A stretch of DNA of 64,000 bases from Bacteroides sp. AN502(2024) (GTDB lineage: Bacteria > Bacteroidota > Bacteroidia > Bacteroidales > Bacteroidaceae), in the NCBI RefSeq assembly GCF_041227145.1, contig NZ_JBGFSP010000012.1:171181-235180 (forward strand), written 5' to 3'. How positions within the stretch are numbered: the stretch's first letter is position 1; the number at the start of each line of letters is the position of its first letter. The notes under the pieces are model-generated. The model made no database searches, was not told the DNA's origin, and saw only the letters and a list, made by a program, of their open reading frames with translations. Below are positions 1-7,711 of this stretch, in pieces. The position numbers were made by a program, and so were the translations under genes.

Positions 1-907
1 AATCTTCTAAAGTTTGATGACGATAGGGGACGCCGTCTGAATCATTCCCTTCCTGGTAGTATGTCGTTTCATACTTGTTAGGATTGAGCTCTGTTTGTAA
101 TGCCACAAATTCATAAGTGCTGAGCATATCCAGCTTTTGAGGGATCTTCCGATAAGTTGCGGAACCGTTATAAGTAATCACAGGCTTCCCTTCTTTTCCT
201 GATTTGGTGGTGACCAGAATTACACCATTAGCTGCGCGTGCACCGTAGATGGCAGAAGCTGAGGCATCTTTGAGCACTTGCACTGATTCGATGTCCGAAT
301 TGGCAATGTGGTCAATTCCGCCAACTTCAAATCCGTCCACAATATAAAGTGGAGAAGAGTCACCGTTTACTGTGCCGACACCACGAATTTTAATATCGAA
401 ACCAGAGCCGGGAGTACCATCGGATTGTGTGATTTGTACACCGGCAATTTGGCCTCCGAGAGCTTCGACCACAGAACCTGTTTTGAAGCCTTCGATGGAT
501 TTGGCTGCAACGGAAGATACGGAACCTGTCAGGTCGCTTTTCTTCATGCTACCGTAGCCGACTACCACCACTTCATCCAGCATTGCATTATCCGGTTCCA
601 ATTTGATATTCAGGTTTCTTTGATTTTTGATTTTGATCTCCTGATTCTTATAACCGATATAACTGATAATCAATGTTGCATTATGATGGGCTTTGATGGA
701 AAATTTTCCATCAAAGTCTGTCACAACTCCTTTTTGAGTATTCTTCACTTGGACGGTCGCTCCAATTAGTGGAGTCTCTGTCTCATCAATAACTACACCG
801 TTGACTGTAATTTCCTGTCCGAATGTAGTCATTGCAATCAGGAGAACCAAAAGGGTGAGATACCCTTTTTTGCTCCATGTATTCACTATAGATTTATATG
901 TATTCAT
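1..907 (-). CDS. SusC/RagA TonB-dependent outer-membrane receptor, N-terminal part
   Basis: This is the first ~302 codons of a SusC-family receptor that imports oligosaccharides across the outer membrane; the rest lies beyond the left window edge. The translation from the ATG at 907 starts with a signal peptide ending near TTFGQ. A carboxypeptidase-regulatory-like domain follows (about residues 32-105, containing GATVQVKNTQKGVVTDFDGKF), then the TonB-box-like VVVVGYG. The plug domain has PLYIVDG and AIYGARAANGVILVTTK, which are family hallmarks. The start lies 19 bases after the stop of the upstream glycan-binding lipoprotein, so the two are co-transcribed. The expected SusD partner would lie further left, outside the window. 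The substrate is inferred only from the lyase at the operon head. Confidence 0.95.
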   Translation of the reverse strand, partial: MNTYKSIVNTWSKKGYLTLLVLLIAMTTFGQEITVNGVVIDETETPLIGATVQVKNTQKGVVTDFDGKFSIKAHHNATLIISYIGYKNQEIKIKNQRNLNIKLEPDNAMLDEVVVVGYGSMKKSDLTGSVSSVAAKSIEGFKTGSVVEALGGQIAGVQITQSDGTPGSGFDIKIRGVGTVNGDSSPLYIVDGFEVGGIDHIANSDIESVQVLKDASASAIYGARAANGVILVTTKSGKEGKPVITYNGSATYRKIPQKLDMLSTYEFVALQTELNPNKYETTYYQEGNDSDGVPYRHQTLED

Positions 908-926
908 TATAAGATGTTTTTTATGA

Positions 927-3095
927 TTAGAATTTAGTGTCGAACCAGATGGCTATAGGGGATATCTGTTTCCCACCGCTGACATTTTTAGGATTTCCAT
1001 CTTTTACAAATGTTATCTGCCCAATCATGACTCCATTGGCATAGCCTTGTTCATCTTGCCATTTATTGGGGTTAATGGTGATGGCACAATTCTTGGATGC
1101 ATCCACATACCCTAGTTTTTTTGCCATACTGGATGTGTCGTCATAATATGATAACGGCCATTTTTGTCCGTAATTGGGAGTCTTGGGATCATAATATGAA
1201 TTCCATAGTTTGTTCATGAACGATGATGCTTTACTCGGTTGTCCATTAATATGCCCTTCCGGTCCGTTGATATTATAGTAGTTGAACGCTCTTCGATAAT
1301 CAGCTACAAATAAACTGGGTTCTACACCGGAAATTGCAGGGGCTGTTGAAGTGCCGCCCGTACGTGGGTTTACTTGGAATACAAAGGGGGTGTAATTTAC
1401 GGTTACTCCCTCTACGGCACCTGCACAATGAATAAATACCGGAACTTTTATTGTGATTTCACCGGGTGTTCCTTTTCCGGTTGTTGCAGATATTAGTAAC
1501 ATGAAGACTTTTCCGTTAGTCCAACCTCCATTGAATGTAATTTTACCGTTATGATCAATTTCCGCATGGGGGATTCCCGTAGTTGCATCTTTGCCCATGG
1601 TAGATTCTTTGATTGCCCAGTTAACCTCTATGCCTTCCGGTATGTCCGAATCTGCCACGGAAATGGATAATTTAGATAACTCATTCTTTGTTGTTACTCT
1701 GTATTGACTTGCATAATTTCTTGCAGGAGATAAATTCAAATTGTTTCCCCAATGTACGTATGTGAAATAGTATGGATTTTTTTGTATGTTCAATTTAAAA
1801 GAAGTCTGTAGCTCGCTTTTATTGTTTTTAGCTGATACAGTGATTGTATGCTCTCCTATAGGAATGTTATTCCCTTTTTTAGCAGATATGGTTCCCGTGG
1901 TAGGATCGATGCTTAAGTCGCTTAATCGGGAGTCAAGATTAACAAATGAGTATGTAACTTCATCACCTGTTATTTTATTGACGGGATGCTCAAAAGCGGC
2001 AGCCTGAATGATATTTTCCGTATTATTATAAGTAAATTCAGAAATAGGTGCGATATACTTAACTATGTTTATGGTATATGCATTATCAAAATCTTTGCTT
2101 CCATACTGGTTGGAAGCCGTAATCGATACATTGCAAGTTGTTCCGATTTCCAGTTTGTTATCAGCTGCCAATGTGATAATTCCGGTTGTAGGCTCAATAC
2201 TTATCATCGAAGTCTGAGGGGTCGTAGATTTGATAGAATAAACCAATCCATCTGTAGAACCGATAAGTGCGGGGGCAGTTGATACATTTTGGGTGTTTTC
2301 TTCTGCTTTAACGGAGTTGGGAGTATAAGTTAAAGACAATGGCTGGGATGTTACATCTATTTCAATGGCATTCTCAAAAATACCCTCTTCCGATTCCTCA
2401 TCCACAATTGCAGTGGTAAGTTTTAAATCAAGTACATATTTCCCTGGGGTGATATCGGATTTTCCTTTTGTAATGGAGATTGTTCCTTCATTTGAGATTT
2501 TGAAAAAGTCAAATTTCTCTATTAATTCTCCATTCTTGCGTACGTTAGCGATGATATATTTTTTGATTGATATATGATTCCCGTCACTCTTTACCCGTGC
2601 TGTTGGTAGCTCTACCGTGCTTTCATTATTAATAATGTCGGCAAAGTCGACTTTTATTTTATTAGGATCAACATAGATTCCTTCAGGAATGGCTCTCATC
2701 ATATTGATAGATATGATATCTTTGAATTCATAAAAACTCCCATTAGAACGGCAAGAGATGCTTAAAGCATATAAACCGACAGCGAGTTCTTTAGTTTCGG
2801 ATATAGAAACAGCTCCTGTATGGGGCTCTATCTGGAAACAATCAGTATCATATACTTCTCCATTGAGAGTGACACGGGTAATTGCAAAATCCGAGGGAGT
2901 TCCTCCGATATAAGTTGGTCCGGACATCTTAAAATTCATTGAGGGACCTATGTCGGTGACTCCGGCATAGAAGATTGCAAACTTTGTAGAGTCGGTTGTC
3001 TCAGGGTCTGTACACGAAACACCCGATATGCATAACCCTATCGTCATTAAGATTGCAACGAATCTTGAAGTCAGGTTTTGTAAATTTGATTTCAT
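927..3095 (-). CDS. Surface glycan-binding lipoprotein with cadherin-like repeats
   Basis: This is a 722-residue lipoprotein with a signal peptide and a lipobox ending at Cys28 (ISGVSC followed by TDPE), so it is probably displayed on the cell surface. It has about four similar modules with the pattern 'I.P.TG.I ... G.. ..G.Y.I.V.A', seen near TTGIITLAADNK and TTGTISAKKGN, which resemble cadherin/Ig-like repeats. The C-terminal ~250 residues (YRRAFNYYNINGPEGH, NPNKWQDEQGYANGVMIGQI) form a different domain. I think this is the DUF4958-type domain of PUL surface proteins, but that is from memory. It lies between the lyase gene (22 bases away) and susC (19 bases). The likely role is to hold polysaccharide for the lyase and the SusC/D importer. 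No catalytic motif is visible. Confidence 0.8.
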   Translation of the reverse strand: MKSNLQNLTSRFVAILMTIGLCISGVSCTDPETTDSTKFAIFYAGVTDIGPSMNFKMSGPTYIGGTPSDFAITRVTLNGEVYDTDCFQIEPHTGAVSISETKELAVGLYALSISCRSNGSFYEFKDIISINMMRAIPEGIYVDPNKIKVDFADIINNESTVELPTARVKSDGNHISIKKYIIANVRKNGELIEKFDFFKISNEGTISITKGKSDITPGKYVLDLKLTTAIVDEESEEGIFENAIEIDVTSQPLSLTYTPNSVKAEENTQNVSTAPALIGSTDGLVYSIKSTTPQTSMISIEPTTGIITLAADNKLEIGTTCNVSITASNQYGSKDFDNAYTINIVKYIAPISEFTYNNTENIIQAAAFEHPVNKITGDEVTYSFVNLDSRLSDLSIDPTTGTISAKKGNNIPIGEHTITVSAKNNKSELQTSFKLNIQKNPYYFTYVHWGNNLNLSPARNYASQYRVTTKNELSKLSISVADSDIPEGIEVNWAIKESTMGKDATTGIPHAEIDHNGKITFNGGWTNGKVFMLLISATTGKGTPGEITIKVPVFIHCAGAVEGVTVNYTPFVFQVNPRTGGTSTAPAISGVEPSLFVADYRRAFNYYNINGPEGHINGQPSKASSFMNKLWNSYYDPKTPNYGQKWPLSYYDDTSSMAKKLGYVDASKNCAITINPNKWQDEQGYANGVMIGQITFVKDGNPKNVSGGKQISPIAIWFDTKF

Positions 3096-3117
3096 TGTTC
3101 TTAGATCTGTTTATTGA

Positions 3118-5250
3118 TTATAATGTATAGGATAACTCATATTTTTCAGCACCAATGTTCACTTCTACGGAAGCACCGTTTGCATGGAACGTACCGGCGT
3201 TCTCTTCATTGTTGTCTGTGAACCGGGCGTTTATAGGTAGCTTTTCAAGATCGGCTTCTTTCTCAAACGGACAAATAACGGTGATAAAACGTGCGGCTCC
3301 GTTGGCAGGTTTGGTAATGTTTACTTGGTAGAACCTACGCTGATGAGTTTTTTCTCCAAGTTTTTCAGAAATATATGCTGTATTGTTTTCTGCAGTGTAT
3401 CCTTCGGTCGTTTCAACAAACGTTTTGAATATCATATTGTTGCCATCTGTAAATAGGGTATGAGCCCCATATTGATGGTGGGCACTCTCATCGTCGATTA
3501 CAACATTGTTTTTGTTGGGGCACAGTTTGAAGTTGAGGTTGACCGTAGGGGTGGAGCCTGTTCCATATCCTTCGTCTACAAGGACAAATGTTTTTTTGTC
3601 TCTGATGAAGAATACGGCGCGGCGGTGAGTCAGGTCACTGTATGATTGGTTTTCAGTGACGAGGATGTCCATATTGTTTTTACTTTCTTGCAATAGCAAT
3701 CGTCCGTTCATATAGTTTTTAGCTATATCTTTTTTATTTCTTGTCATTGTGTTATGCATGACTGTAGCTGCAAATGCTGTACGGTCGGCGTTGCTTGAGC
3801 TTGTACCACCGTAGGAGTACACACCGGCATCCGGACAGAAATTGCGTCCTTTGTGATACAATCCGAATGTTCCGTTATCCGGTTGGCAGTGCCATTTGTT
3901 ATCTGTATTTTTATTGTTTTTCAGAATCATCATCGTGGCATCTTTTTCCCATCCGCTGCGCAACATATAATAACCTGCCGCATCGTAAACTTGAACCAAT
4001 TCCGTTGGCTTTGTTCCCTGCTTTCCTTCCGTTGCCATCCATCGTATTTCTTCATCTTCGGGGAACATCTCCATATATTTCTTCAGATTTTTCAATATGA
4101 CACTTTTACTATATGAACTGGAACGTGTATCGTTGAAATTGTCAATTGTGTAATTGGGATAAATAATATCCATTACAAATCGAGATGCTTTTTTCAACAA
4201 TTCTATATAATTGGAGGGGAATAAGTGCAGTTTACCGTTGAGCATGGCTAGTTTATAGATATTATAGAACCCGTCAACTACTCCTATATGATAAGAAGGG
4301 TCCAATTCAACTTGCACTCCATCTTCCAGGAACTGTGCTGTTACCTGTTCGCTGATTTTTTGTGAGCCTTCCGTCAACCATTCGGTTGAGTTCTTAAATT
4401 CAGGCATTAGCATACCAGCTGTGGTGACGGCTTGTACTTGGGTTACGTAAATATTGCTACCATCCGTGAAGTAATTTTTGCGGATACATTCCACTTCATC
4501 GGCGAATGCTGTCAGAAAAATAGAAAGCCATTCGGGAGTAAAGTGGGCCGACTGGATGAAATAAGGTAAAATGTTTATTTGTGACAATACTCTTTCGGCC
4601 GGTTGAAGTCCATACCATTGTACGTTGTCTTTATTAACAGTACCATTTTCTGGGCATGGGAATGTGTTCAGCCAGTCGCTGTAAACAGCCATCCACGACT
4701 GAAAGTATTTCTCGTCTTGTTTCACTCTGTATGCTTTTGCTTGTGGAAGCATCCATTGATGACGGTGCTTCTGTGACTTGAACTCTTGATCTGTGATTTC
4801 AGCAGGGATAAAATCCCAGTCTATTTTTCCATCCTTTTTAAAAGAATAATAGATTTCATTTCCGGAGGCATCGGTTGATTCCTTGAAATTACGTACATAG
4901 AAACGAAAATCCAATGCTTGGTTTGCAATATTTTGTTCTGAAGCGGTAATACTCGGGTTCATCAAGTTGATATTCGGATTGTTGATCTCAGATCTGTTTC
5001 GATAGTATTCCAGCAATTCATGTGCTGCATAATAATACTCATTGGCTTCATAATACGATTTTACTTTTTCTAATCCCGGATAGTCTAAATTGATAACCTC
5101 AAAGAGCCTTGCGTTCAGTACATCGTTGGGCTTGTTGTCGGGGAGTAGTTCAATGTTTACACTGTTTCCTGTGGAAAGAATTTCATGATCATCGGTGCAT
5201 CCAATAGTTGTAAATAAGGCACAAATGCAAATAAAGAAGATGTTCTTCAT
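3118..5250 (-). CDS. Heparinase II/III-family polysaccharide lyase, lipoprotein
   Basis: This 710-residue lyase has a lipobox at Cys18 (TTIGC followed by TDDHE). An N-terminal (alpha/alpha) toroid region (about residues 45-390) includes WYGLQPAERV and the DPSYHIGVVDGFYNIYK stretch near residue 318. The C-terminal beta-sandwich has WHCQPDNGTFGLYHKGRNF near residue 452. In PL12-type enzymes an Asn, a Tyr and a His act in beta-elimination of uronic-acid-containing chains. Asn in SNIYVTQ (about 266), Tyr/His in DPSYHIG and His in WHCQPD are my candidates. The order lyase, glycan-binding lipoprotein, SusC matches what I remember of heparin/heparan sulfate loci, so that is the preferred substrate. 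Another uronate polymer is possible. It is the first gene of the leftward operon. Confidence 0.85.
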   Translation of the reverse strand: MKNIFFICICALFTTIGCTDDHEILSTGNSVNIELLPDNKPNDVLNARLFEVINLDYPGLEKVKSYYEANEYYYAAHELLEYYRNRSEINNPNINLMNPSITASEQNIANQALDFRFYVRNFKESTDASGNEIYYSFKKDGKIDWDFIPAEITDQEFKSQKHRHQWMLPQAKAYRVKQDEKYFQSWMAVYSDWLNTFPCPENGTVNKDNVQWYGLQPAERVLSQINILPYFIQSAHFTPEWLSIFLTAFADEVECIRKNYFTDGSNIYVTQVQAVTTAGMLMPEFKNSTEWLTEGSQKISEQVTAQFLEDGVQVELDPSYHIGVVDGFYNIYKLAMLNGKLHLFPSNYIELLKKASRFVMDIIYPNYTIDNFNDTRSSSYSKSVILKNLKKYMEMFPEDEEIRWMATEGKQGTKPTELVQVYDAAGYYMLRSGWEKDATMMILKNNKNTDNKWHCQPDNGTFGLYHKGRNFCPDAGVYSYGGTSSSNADRTAFAATVMHNTMTRNKKDIAKNYMNGRLLLQESKNNMDILVTENQSYSDLTHRRAVFFIRDKKTFVLVDEGYGTGSTPTVNLNFKLCPNKNNVVIDDESAHHQYGAHTLFTDGNNMIFKTFVETTEGYTAENNTAYISEKLGEKTHQRRFYQVNITKPANGAARFITVICPFEKEADLEKLPINARFTDNNEENAGTFHANGASVEVNIGAEKYELSYTL

Positions 5251-5284
5251 ACTTTATCAGGTTTTAATTATTATAAAGTTATTG

Positions 5285-5313
5285 TTTGCAAGTTGTTTGC
5301 AAATTCTTTGCAA
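5285..5313. repeat. Three TTTGCAA direct repeats at exact 11-bp spacing
   Basis: TTTGCAA occurs at 5285-5291, 5296-5302 and 5307-5313, each start 11 bases after the last, about one helical turn. The block lies in the leader of the lyase operon and its last copy touches the -7 box at 5311-5318. Helically phased short repeats next to a promoter suggest a regulator-binding site, but the site and regulator are inferred. Confidence 0.45.
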
Positions 5314-5318
5314 ATGTA
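5311..5318 (-). promoter_or_regulatory. Bacteroidota -7 box of the lyase/SusC operon
   Basis: On the minus strand this reads TACATTTG, matching TAnnTTTG, about 60 bases before the lyase start. No clear -33 TTTG lies about 20 bases upstream, so the promoter may be activator dependent. Confidence 0.45.
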
Positions 5319-5450
5319 GGCTGTTTATTTCTGATTGGTAAGCAGTATTGTTCAGCCTTTGTTCAGAAATGATTTTTTTGATACTAAAATTGTTGAATCA
5401 TATATTACTTCTGTTTAAAAGCCTGTTATTTTTGTATGTCTTCAGATGTT

Positions 5451-5708
5451 CTATCGGATGATTTTTAATCCAAAATAATTTTGGGAAGTATGGGTAATCG
5501 GGGAGATAATAAACTCCGGTTCTTCTCCTTTGGGGGAAATGAACACTTCTTCTCCTTTCTTTAAATCAATCCGGTAAGTATTGTTTTCGAGTGATTGTAC
5601 AGTGAAGTTTCTTCCTCCTTTAAAGACAGGATTAACGATATCAGTCGTTATAATACAAGGTTCCCCTGCCAGACTTTTGATATGGATAAACTCTGTTTTA
5701 TGATTCAT
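5451..5708 (-). CDS. Small hypothetical protein, possible C-terminal remnant of a glycosidase
   Basis: An 85-codon frame starting at ATG 5708. There is no signal peptide and no membrane segment. The sequence is beta-rich and acidic/basic mixed (SLAGEPCIITTD, YRIDLKKGEEVFISPKGEE), the style of the closing beta-sandwich of large Bacteroides glycoside hydrolases such as GH95, where 'SL.G.PC' followed by 'Y.i.L.kGE' is common. It could therefore be the tail of a lost enzyme rather than a functional protein. It lies alone between the PUL operon and degraded DNA. I do not recognise a complete family. Confidence 0.4.
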   Translation of the reverse strand: MNHKTEFIHIKSLAGEPCIITTDIVNPVFKGGRNFTVQSLENNTYRIDLKKGEEVFISPKGEEPEFIISPITHTSQNYFGLKIIR

Positions 5709-5847
5709 CGTATTATTTTGTTTTGAGTGAATTGGGTACTTATTTAATAACGCTGTTTTATGTTTTGGGACCCAAAGATAGGGGAGAAAGCAGTCTTGTT
5801 GTTAATAGTTTTATCGAATAGTATATCAAATTTGTGTAATATTGTTC

Positions 5848-6018
5848 CTATAATAGAAATTCTTCCATATTTTCAGGAGTAATCACAGTGAAAGTTGCTT
5901 CCGGATAATTCTCAGAGAAAGCTCTGGGGAATTTGGCGGAGCGTTTAGGATTCCACTTAAATTCGTAAGTGGTTAGCTTTCCGTTTCCTTCTTCTACGAA
6001 TATAGCCTCGTCTTTGGT
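5848..6018 (-). pseudogene. Remnant of a DUF4143-type AAA ATPase (C-terminus only)
   Basis: The minus strand encodes about 56 residues that end in a normal stop at 5848-5850 and read ...TKDEAIFVEEGNGKLTTYEF, then KWNPKRSAKFPRAFSENYPE and VITPENMEEFLL. This closely matches my memory of the C-terminus of DUF4143 ATPases, where EFKWNP and the closing '.VI..EN..EFL' are typical. A stop codon at 6019-6021 interrupts the frame and the rest of the gene is absent. The break sits some 18 bases from the left inverted repeat of the MITE-like element at 6039. Confidence 0.65.
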
Positions 6019-6038
6019 TTAAGAACATTTTTTCTTCA

Positions 6039-6138
6039 AGAGGGTGTGTCATAATGCCTGAATATAAAGATTTACCCCTGCCACAGATAGCTATAGCAGG
6101 GGTCATTTCTTCAAAAAGGGAATTTTGACACACCCTCT
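6039..6138. mobile_element. MITE-like 100-bp element with terminal inverted repeats
   Basis: A 17-base arm at 6039-6055 (agagggtgtgtcataat) is repeated inverted at 6122-6138 with one mismatch. Inside, acccctgc at 6074-6081 pairs perfectly with gcaggggt at 6096-6103 around a 14-base loop. The element has no coding capacity. Non-autonomous ends like this are usually moved by an IS transposase supplied elsewhere; no matching full element is in the window. The inner stem could also act as a terminator downstream of trpB. Confidence 0.55.
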
Positions 6139-6208
6139 CTATTCCGTAAAAATCATGATATTCTTGGATTTACTTTTCTGGCTGTCTATTCTTAAAACTG
6201 CGGGAATC

Positions 6209-7579
6209 TTATTTTGCCAGATCTCCTATCTCGTCTAAATTCTTCTGAATATCGTCATCGGTCAATGAATAGTTCACCAGGTCACCCGCCAAATACTTAT
6301 CGTAAGAAGCCATATCGATCAGGCCATGTCCGGAGAGATTAAACAGGATCACTTTTTCTTCCCCTGTCTCCTTGCACCGGTTAGCTTCGCGGATAGTCGC
6401 TGCAATGGCGTGGCTGGATTCAGGAGCCGGAATAATCCCTTCAGACTGTGCAAACAGACAACCTGCTTCGAAAGATTCCAATTGCTGTATATCTACCGCT
6501 TCCATCAGATGATCTTTGAGCAATTGTGAAACGATGACACCTGCACCATGATAACGAAGACCGCCGGCATGGATATGAGCTGGAGCAAAATTGTGTCCCA
6601 GGGTAAACATCGGTAGCAACGGAGTATATCCGGCCTCGTCGCCGAAGTCATACTGGAACTTACCACGTGTCAACTTGGGACAAGAAGCAGGTTCGGCAGC
6701 CACAAAACGAGTCTTTTTCCCTTCCTGCATCGTGTGACGCATGAATGGGAAAGAGATACCGCCGAAGTTGGAACCACCTCCGAAACATCCGATAACGATA
6801 TCCGGATATTCACCTGCCATTTCCATCTGTTTTTCAGCTTCCAGTCCGATAATAGTCTGGTGAAGAGTCACATGGCTCAGTACGGAACCGAGTGTATATT
6901 TACAGTTGGGAGTCATCTGTGCCAGTTCGATAGCTTCTGAAATGGCTGTTCCCAATGAACCCTGGTAAGTGGGGTGTTTAGTCAGAATATCCTTACCTGC
7001 ACGCGTAGACATAGAGGGAGAAGGGGTTACCTGTGCTCCGAAAGTTTGCATGATGCTGCGGCGGTATGGCTTTTGCTCATAACTGATCTTTACCTGATAA
7101 ACTGCAGCTTCCAGACCGAAGACTTTGGCTGCGTATGAAAGAGCGGCTCCCCATTGTCCGGCACCGGTTTCAGTGGTGATGTTGGTCACTCCCTCTTTTT
7201 TGCAATAATAAGCCTGTGCCAGTGCGGAATTCAATTTATGTGAACCGATGGGGCTTACACTTTCATTCTTGAAATAGATATGAGCCGGAGTACCGAGTGC
7301 TTTTTCCAATCCGTAGGCACGAACCAGCGGAGTACTGCGATAATATTTGTACATTTCGCGCACTTCTTCCGGTATTTCGATCCATGCATCGGTCTGATTC
7401 AGTTCCTGACGACACAGTTCTTTAGCGAAAATCGGATACAAGTCTTCTGCTTTCAGCGGCTGTTTGGTTCCAGGATGCAATGGAGGCATAGGCTTGTTGA
7501 CCATATCAGCTTGGATGTTGTACCAGTAGTGTGGAATCTCTTCCTCGGGTAAAATATACCTTTTTCTTTTTTCACTCAT
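6209..7579 (-). CDS. trpB: TrpB2-type tryptophan synthase beta subunit (PLP enzyme)
   Basis: A TrpB-like PLP enzyme that would join indole and serine to make tryptophan. The PLP lysine is in GSHKLNSA near residue 112, followed by ETGAGQWGAALSYA with the catalytic Glu, and the phosphate-binding glycine loop is in CFGGGSNFGG. The long N-terminal extension and the NESVSPIGSHK wording are those of the TrpB2 class, which works without a standard TrpA interface. The chosen start is ATG 7579 (MSEKRKRY). An in-frame ATG at 7621 adds 14 lysine/asparagine-rich residues without family resemblance. The gene stands alone with no other trp genes near, as is common for TrpB2, whose role may be indole salvage. 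Confidence 0.92.
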   Translation of the reverse strand: MSEKRKRYILPEEEIPHYWYNIQADMVNKPMPPLHPGTKQPLKAEDLYPIFAKELCRQELNQTDAWIEIPEEVREMYKYYRSTPLVRAYGLEKALGTPAHIYFKNESVSPIGSHKLNSALAQAYYCKKEGVTNITTETGAGQWGAALSYAAKVFGLEAAVYQVKISYEQKPYRRSIMQTFGAQVTPSPSMSTRAGKDILTKHPTYQGSLGTAISEAIELAQMTPNCKYTLGSVLSHVTLHQTIIGLEAEKQMEMAGEYPDIVIGCFGGGSNFGGISFPFMRHTMQEGKKTRFVAAEPASCPKLTRGKFQYDFGDEAGYTPLLPMFTLGHNFAPAHIHAGGLRYHGAGVIVSQLLKDHLMEAVDIQQLESFEAGCLFAQSEGIIPAPESSHAIAATIREANRCKETGEEKVILFNLSGHGLIDMASYDKYLAGDLVNYSLTDDDIQKNLDEIGDLAK

Positions 7580-7608
7580 AATATTGTTGTTCTTTAGTTT
7601 TTTGTTGC

Positions 7609-7616
7609 CAAAAGTA
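7609..7616 (-). promoter_or_regulatory. -7 box upstream of trpB
   Basis: Minus-strand TACTTTTG fits TAnnTTTG and ends about 30 bases before the chosen ATG at 7579. If this is the promoter, the longer start at 7621 would lie upstream of it, supporting the shorter protein. No clear -33 element. Confidence 0.4.
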
Positions 7617-7679
7617 CTCAAATTTTTAATATTCAGAAAATTTTGTCAACAAAGAATCGGATTTAATTGTTATTTTAGT

Positions 7680-7687
7680 TAAGTTTG
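7680..7687 (+). promoter_or_regulatory. -7 box upstream of trkH
   Basis: TAAGTTTG matches TAnnTTTG and lies 24 bases before the ATG at 7712. This argues against a TTG start at 7685 that would fall inside the box. Confidence 0.4.
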
Positions 7688-7711
7688 CACGACCCTGTTA
7701 AAAAAGATGGT

